From assembly GCA_025936015.1 (NCBI GenBank), contig JAICUE010000129.1, positions 1 to 7,156 on the forward strand: a stretch of DNA of 7,156 nucleotides. Direction: 5' to 3'. This document shows positions 5,955-7,156 of the stretch, piece after piece. Both the position numbers and the translations under genes were made by a program. The first letter of the stretch is position 1; each line of letters opens with the position of its first letter. The DNA comes from Gemmatimonadaceae bacterium. GTDB lineage: Bacteria > Gemmatimonadota > Gemmatimonadetes > Gemmatimonadales > Gemmatimonadaceae. The notes under the pieces were generated by a model. The model ran no database searches and was not told where the DNA came from. It saw only the letters and a list, made by a program, of their open reading frames with translations.

Positions 5955-6470
5955 TCAGGCCTGGAGAACCGGGAGCACGCGATCGTGGCGCTCCTCGGCG
6001 GCATCGGCTGCGGGATGCTCGATGGCCCTCAGCATCCCGAGGCGCTCGCGCACCACGCTCTCCTCGGAGAGCAGGTCGCCAAGATGAACGCTCTCGAGAA
6101 CGTCGTCGATGCGCTGCTGGAGCATCATCCAGACGGGGCGGATGCTGCACCCCTCCGCCGCGGAGCAGCGCGCCGTCTCGACGGGATGGCTGACGCAATG
6201 AAGATCGAAGGTCGTCAACTCGGACGCGGCGATCACTGCCCGAACGGAGATCTCTTCCGGCGGCAGGGCGAGCGAGTATCCGCCGTGTGCGCCACGGGTG
6301 CTCCGCACGATACCCGCGCGACGCATCCGCAGCAGGATCTGCTCGACGTAATCAGCGGGCAGACGCTCGTGCGCCGCGACCTGTCGGCCGGTGATCGGGC
6401 CGACGCTCGCGCGCCGCGCGAGATGCAACGCGCAGATCAGTCCGTACTCGGCCCACGTAGTGATACGCAC
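5955..6470 (-). CDS. Rrf2/IscR-family transcriptional regulator with Fe-S-type cysteines
   Basis: Winged-helix DNA-binding regulator of 171 aa. The family start MRITTWAEYGLICALHLA, the recognition helix region (about 28-52, GRQVAAHERLPADYVEQILLRM), and the wing RSTRGAHGGYSL (56-67) are textbook Rrf2. Cys92, Cys102 and Cys108 follow the wing region in the position where IscR, NsrR and RirA bind an Fe-S cluster, so sensing of iron, NO or redox state is likely. The spacing C-x9-C-x5-C differs from IscR (C-x5-C-x5-C), so a named orthologue cannot be given. Cys13 in the first helix is an extra. Start GTG 6470-6468 gives the family N-terminus; there is no SD, and the promoter places transcription start on this codon. 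It heads a two-gene unit with the unknown protein at 5395-5943. Confidence 0.93.
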   Translation of the reverse strand: MRITTWAEYGLICALHLARRASVGPITGRQVAAHERLPADYVEQILLRMRRAGIVRSTRGAHGGYSLALPPEEISVRAVIAASELTTFDLHCVSHPVETARCSAAEGCSIRPVWMMLQQRIDDVLESVHLGDLLSEESVVRERLGMLRAIEHPAADAAEERHDRVLPVLQA

Positions 6471-6476
6471 GACTTG

Positions 6477-6505
6477 AGGATAGAGGGGGCGGCGGAGAGT
6501 GACAA
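6477..6505 (-). promoter_or_regulatory. Promoter of the Rrf2 regulator, predicted leaderless
   Basis: The minus strand shows TTGTCA (6505-6500; 5 of 6), an exact 17-bp spacer and TATCCT (6482-6477; 4 of 6). With standard spacing, +1 falls on about 6470, the first base of the GTG start codon. There is no room for, and no trace of, a Shine-Dalgarno. Rrf2 regulators often act on their own promoter; I see no convincing operator dyad here. Confidence 0.65.
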
Positions 6506-6520
6506 GGGGCGCACCCCGTC
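6501..6520 (-). terminator. Weak hairpin after the aspartase gene
   Basis: Minus-strand GGGG-TGCG-CCCC (6517-6506) followed by TTGTC, with flanking GAC/GTC adding three pairs across a TT bulge. It lies 34 nt after the aspartase stop and overlaps the -35 of the next promoter. The stem is short and the T-run poor, so partial read-through is likely. Confidence 0.3.
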
Positions 6521-6554
6521 GCTCCCCGCCGACGATGCCATTCCGCGCTCGCGA

Positions 6555-7156
6555 TCAGCCGGCGGCTACCGCGCCATGCTTGCCGCCCGGCACACCGATT
6601 TCGGTCATCTTGCGGAGATCGAGGATGTCGTCGATCTGCTCGGGCGGGAGGAGCTGCTCGCGCTTGACGAGATCGCGAATCAGGACGCCTTCCTTCACCG
6701 ATTGCTTGCTGATCTCCGCCGCTTTCGCGTAGCCGATGTGCGGCATCAGTGCGGTGGCGAGTGCCGCGGAGCGTTCGACCCAGTAGGCGCACATGTCTTC
6801 GTGCGCCTCGATGCCCTTCACGCAGCGCTCGGTCAGCGTGGTCGCTGCGTTGGTGAGGATCATCATTTCCAGCAGGATGTTGTGCGCGATGACAGGCATC
6901 ATGACGTTGAGCTCGAGCTGACCATGCTCGGCAGCCATCGTCACCGTCGTGTCGCAACCGATCACCTGGAAGCAGACCTGATTGACCATCTCCGGAATCG
7001 ACGGGTTGATCTTGCCGGGCATGATCGAGGAACCCGGCTGCACCGCCGGCAGCTTGATCTCATCGATGCCGGTGCGTGGACCCATCACCATCAGGCGGAG
7101 GTCGCTCGCGATCTTGCTCAAGTCGATCGCGAGGCCACGAAGCGTCGCGCTGAACG
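6555..7156 (-). CDS. aspA: Aspartate ammonia-lyase (aspartase), C-terminal part, cut by window edge
   Basis: Aspartase/fumarase superfamily; aspartase catalyses L-aspartate to fumarate + ammonia in the cytoplasm. About 200 C-terminal residues are present and the N-terminal half lies beyond position 7156. The superfamily signature GSSIMPGKINP, the mobile SS-loop with the catalytic Ser, is intact. After it, PEMVNQVCFQVIG.DTTVTMAAE.GQLELNV follows the aspartase pattern rather than fumarase C (which has ASGNFELNV at that point). The C-terminus (LRKMTEIGVPGGK) also resembles the MTxPGI ending of Bacillus-type aspartase. MPHIGYAKAAEISKQSVKEG is closer to fumarase, so the assignment is not absolute. 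Stop TGA is at 6557-6555. A weak hairpin and the Rrf2 promoter follow within 84 nt. Confidence 0.85.
   Translation of the reverse strand, partial: FSATLRGLAIDLSKIASDLRLMVMGPRTGIDEIKLPAVQPGSSIMPGKINPSIPEMVNQVCFQVIGCDTTVTMAAEHGQLELNVMMPVIAHNILLEMMILTNAATTLTERCVKGIEAHEDMCAYWVERSAALATALMPHIGYAKAAEISKQSVKEGVLIRDLVKREQLLPPEQIDDILDLRKMTEIGVPGGKHGAVAAG

Noticed and set aside
5944..6198. Extension of the unknown protein into the Rrf2 gene
   Set aside because: Its Arg/Ser/Pro-rich translation is a frame-shadow of the regulator.

Overview
This is a chromosomal window of roughly two-thirds G+C. It carries nine protein genes, all on the minus strand, and one tRNA on the plus strand. Gene families and gene density are ordinary bacterial core genome. 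There are no phage, IS, integron or CRISPR features. GC content, a soil-type gene style and the set smpB / AmiC-type amidase / TPR-like lipoprotein / pyrD / pyrF / rpmJ suggest Gemmatimonadota or a neighbouring GC-rich phylum. That assignment is inference from gene style only, because no taxonomic marker was compared.

Read in the direction of transcription (right to left): (1) 7156-6555, the C-terminal part of an aspartase/fumarase-superfamily enzyme, best read as aspartate ammonia-lyase. (2) 6470-5395, an Rrf2/IscR-type regulator with three Cys residues, followed 11 nt later by an unrecognised helical protein of 182 aa. A strong promoter ends exactly at the regulator's GTG, which predicts a leaderless mRNA. 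(3) 5143-5226 on the plus strand, tRNA-Leu(CAG) with a near-consensus promoter about 3 nt before its 5' end. A perfect 15-bp hairpin separates it from the converging regulator unit. (4) 5004-219, a tight series smpB > N-acetylmuramoyl-L-alanine amidase > TPR-like lipoprotein > pyrD > pyrF. The last four genes overlap by 1, 4 and 13 nt, so envelope genes and two late steps of UMP synthesis appear to be translated from one message. (5) 122-6, rpmJ (ribosomal protein L36), with its own promoter and Shine-Dalgarno.

Themes worth a look: a repeated non-palindromic motif GCCTAACG/CGTTAGGC, seen far more often than base composition suggests and sitting inside unrelated genes; the predicted leaderless Rrf2 gene; dyads around the rpmJ and tRNA promoters; the envelope/pyrimidine operon; and the unknown partner of the Rrf2 regulator. 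No clearly new multi-gene system is visible. No stretch longer than 300 bases lacks a gene; the longest gap is 5227-5394, which holds the hairpin terminator and nothing else that I recognise after it.
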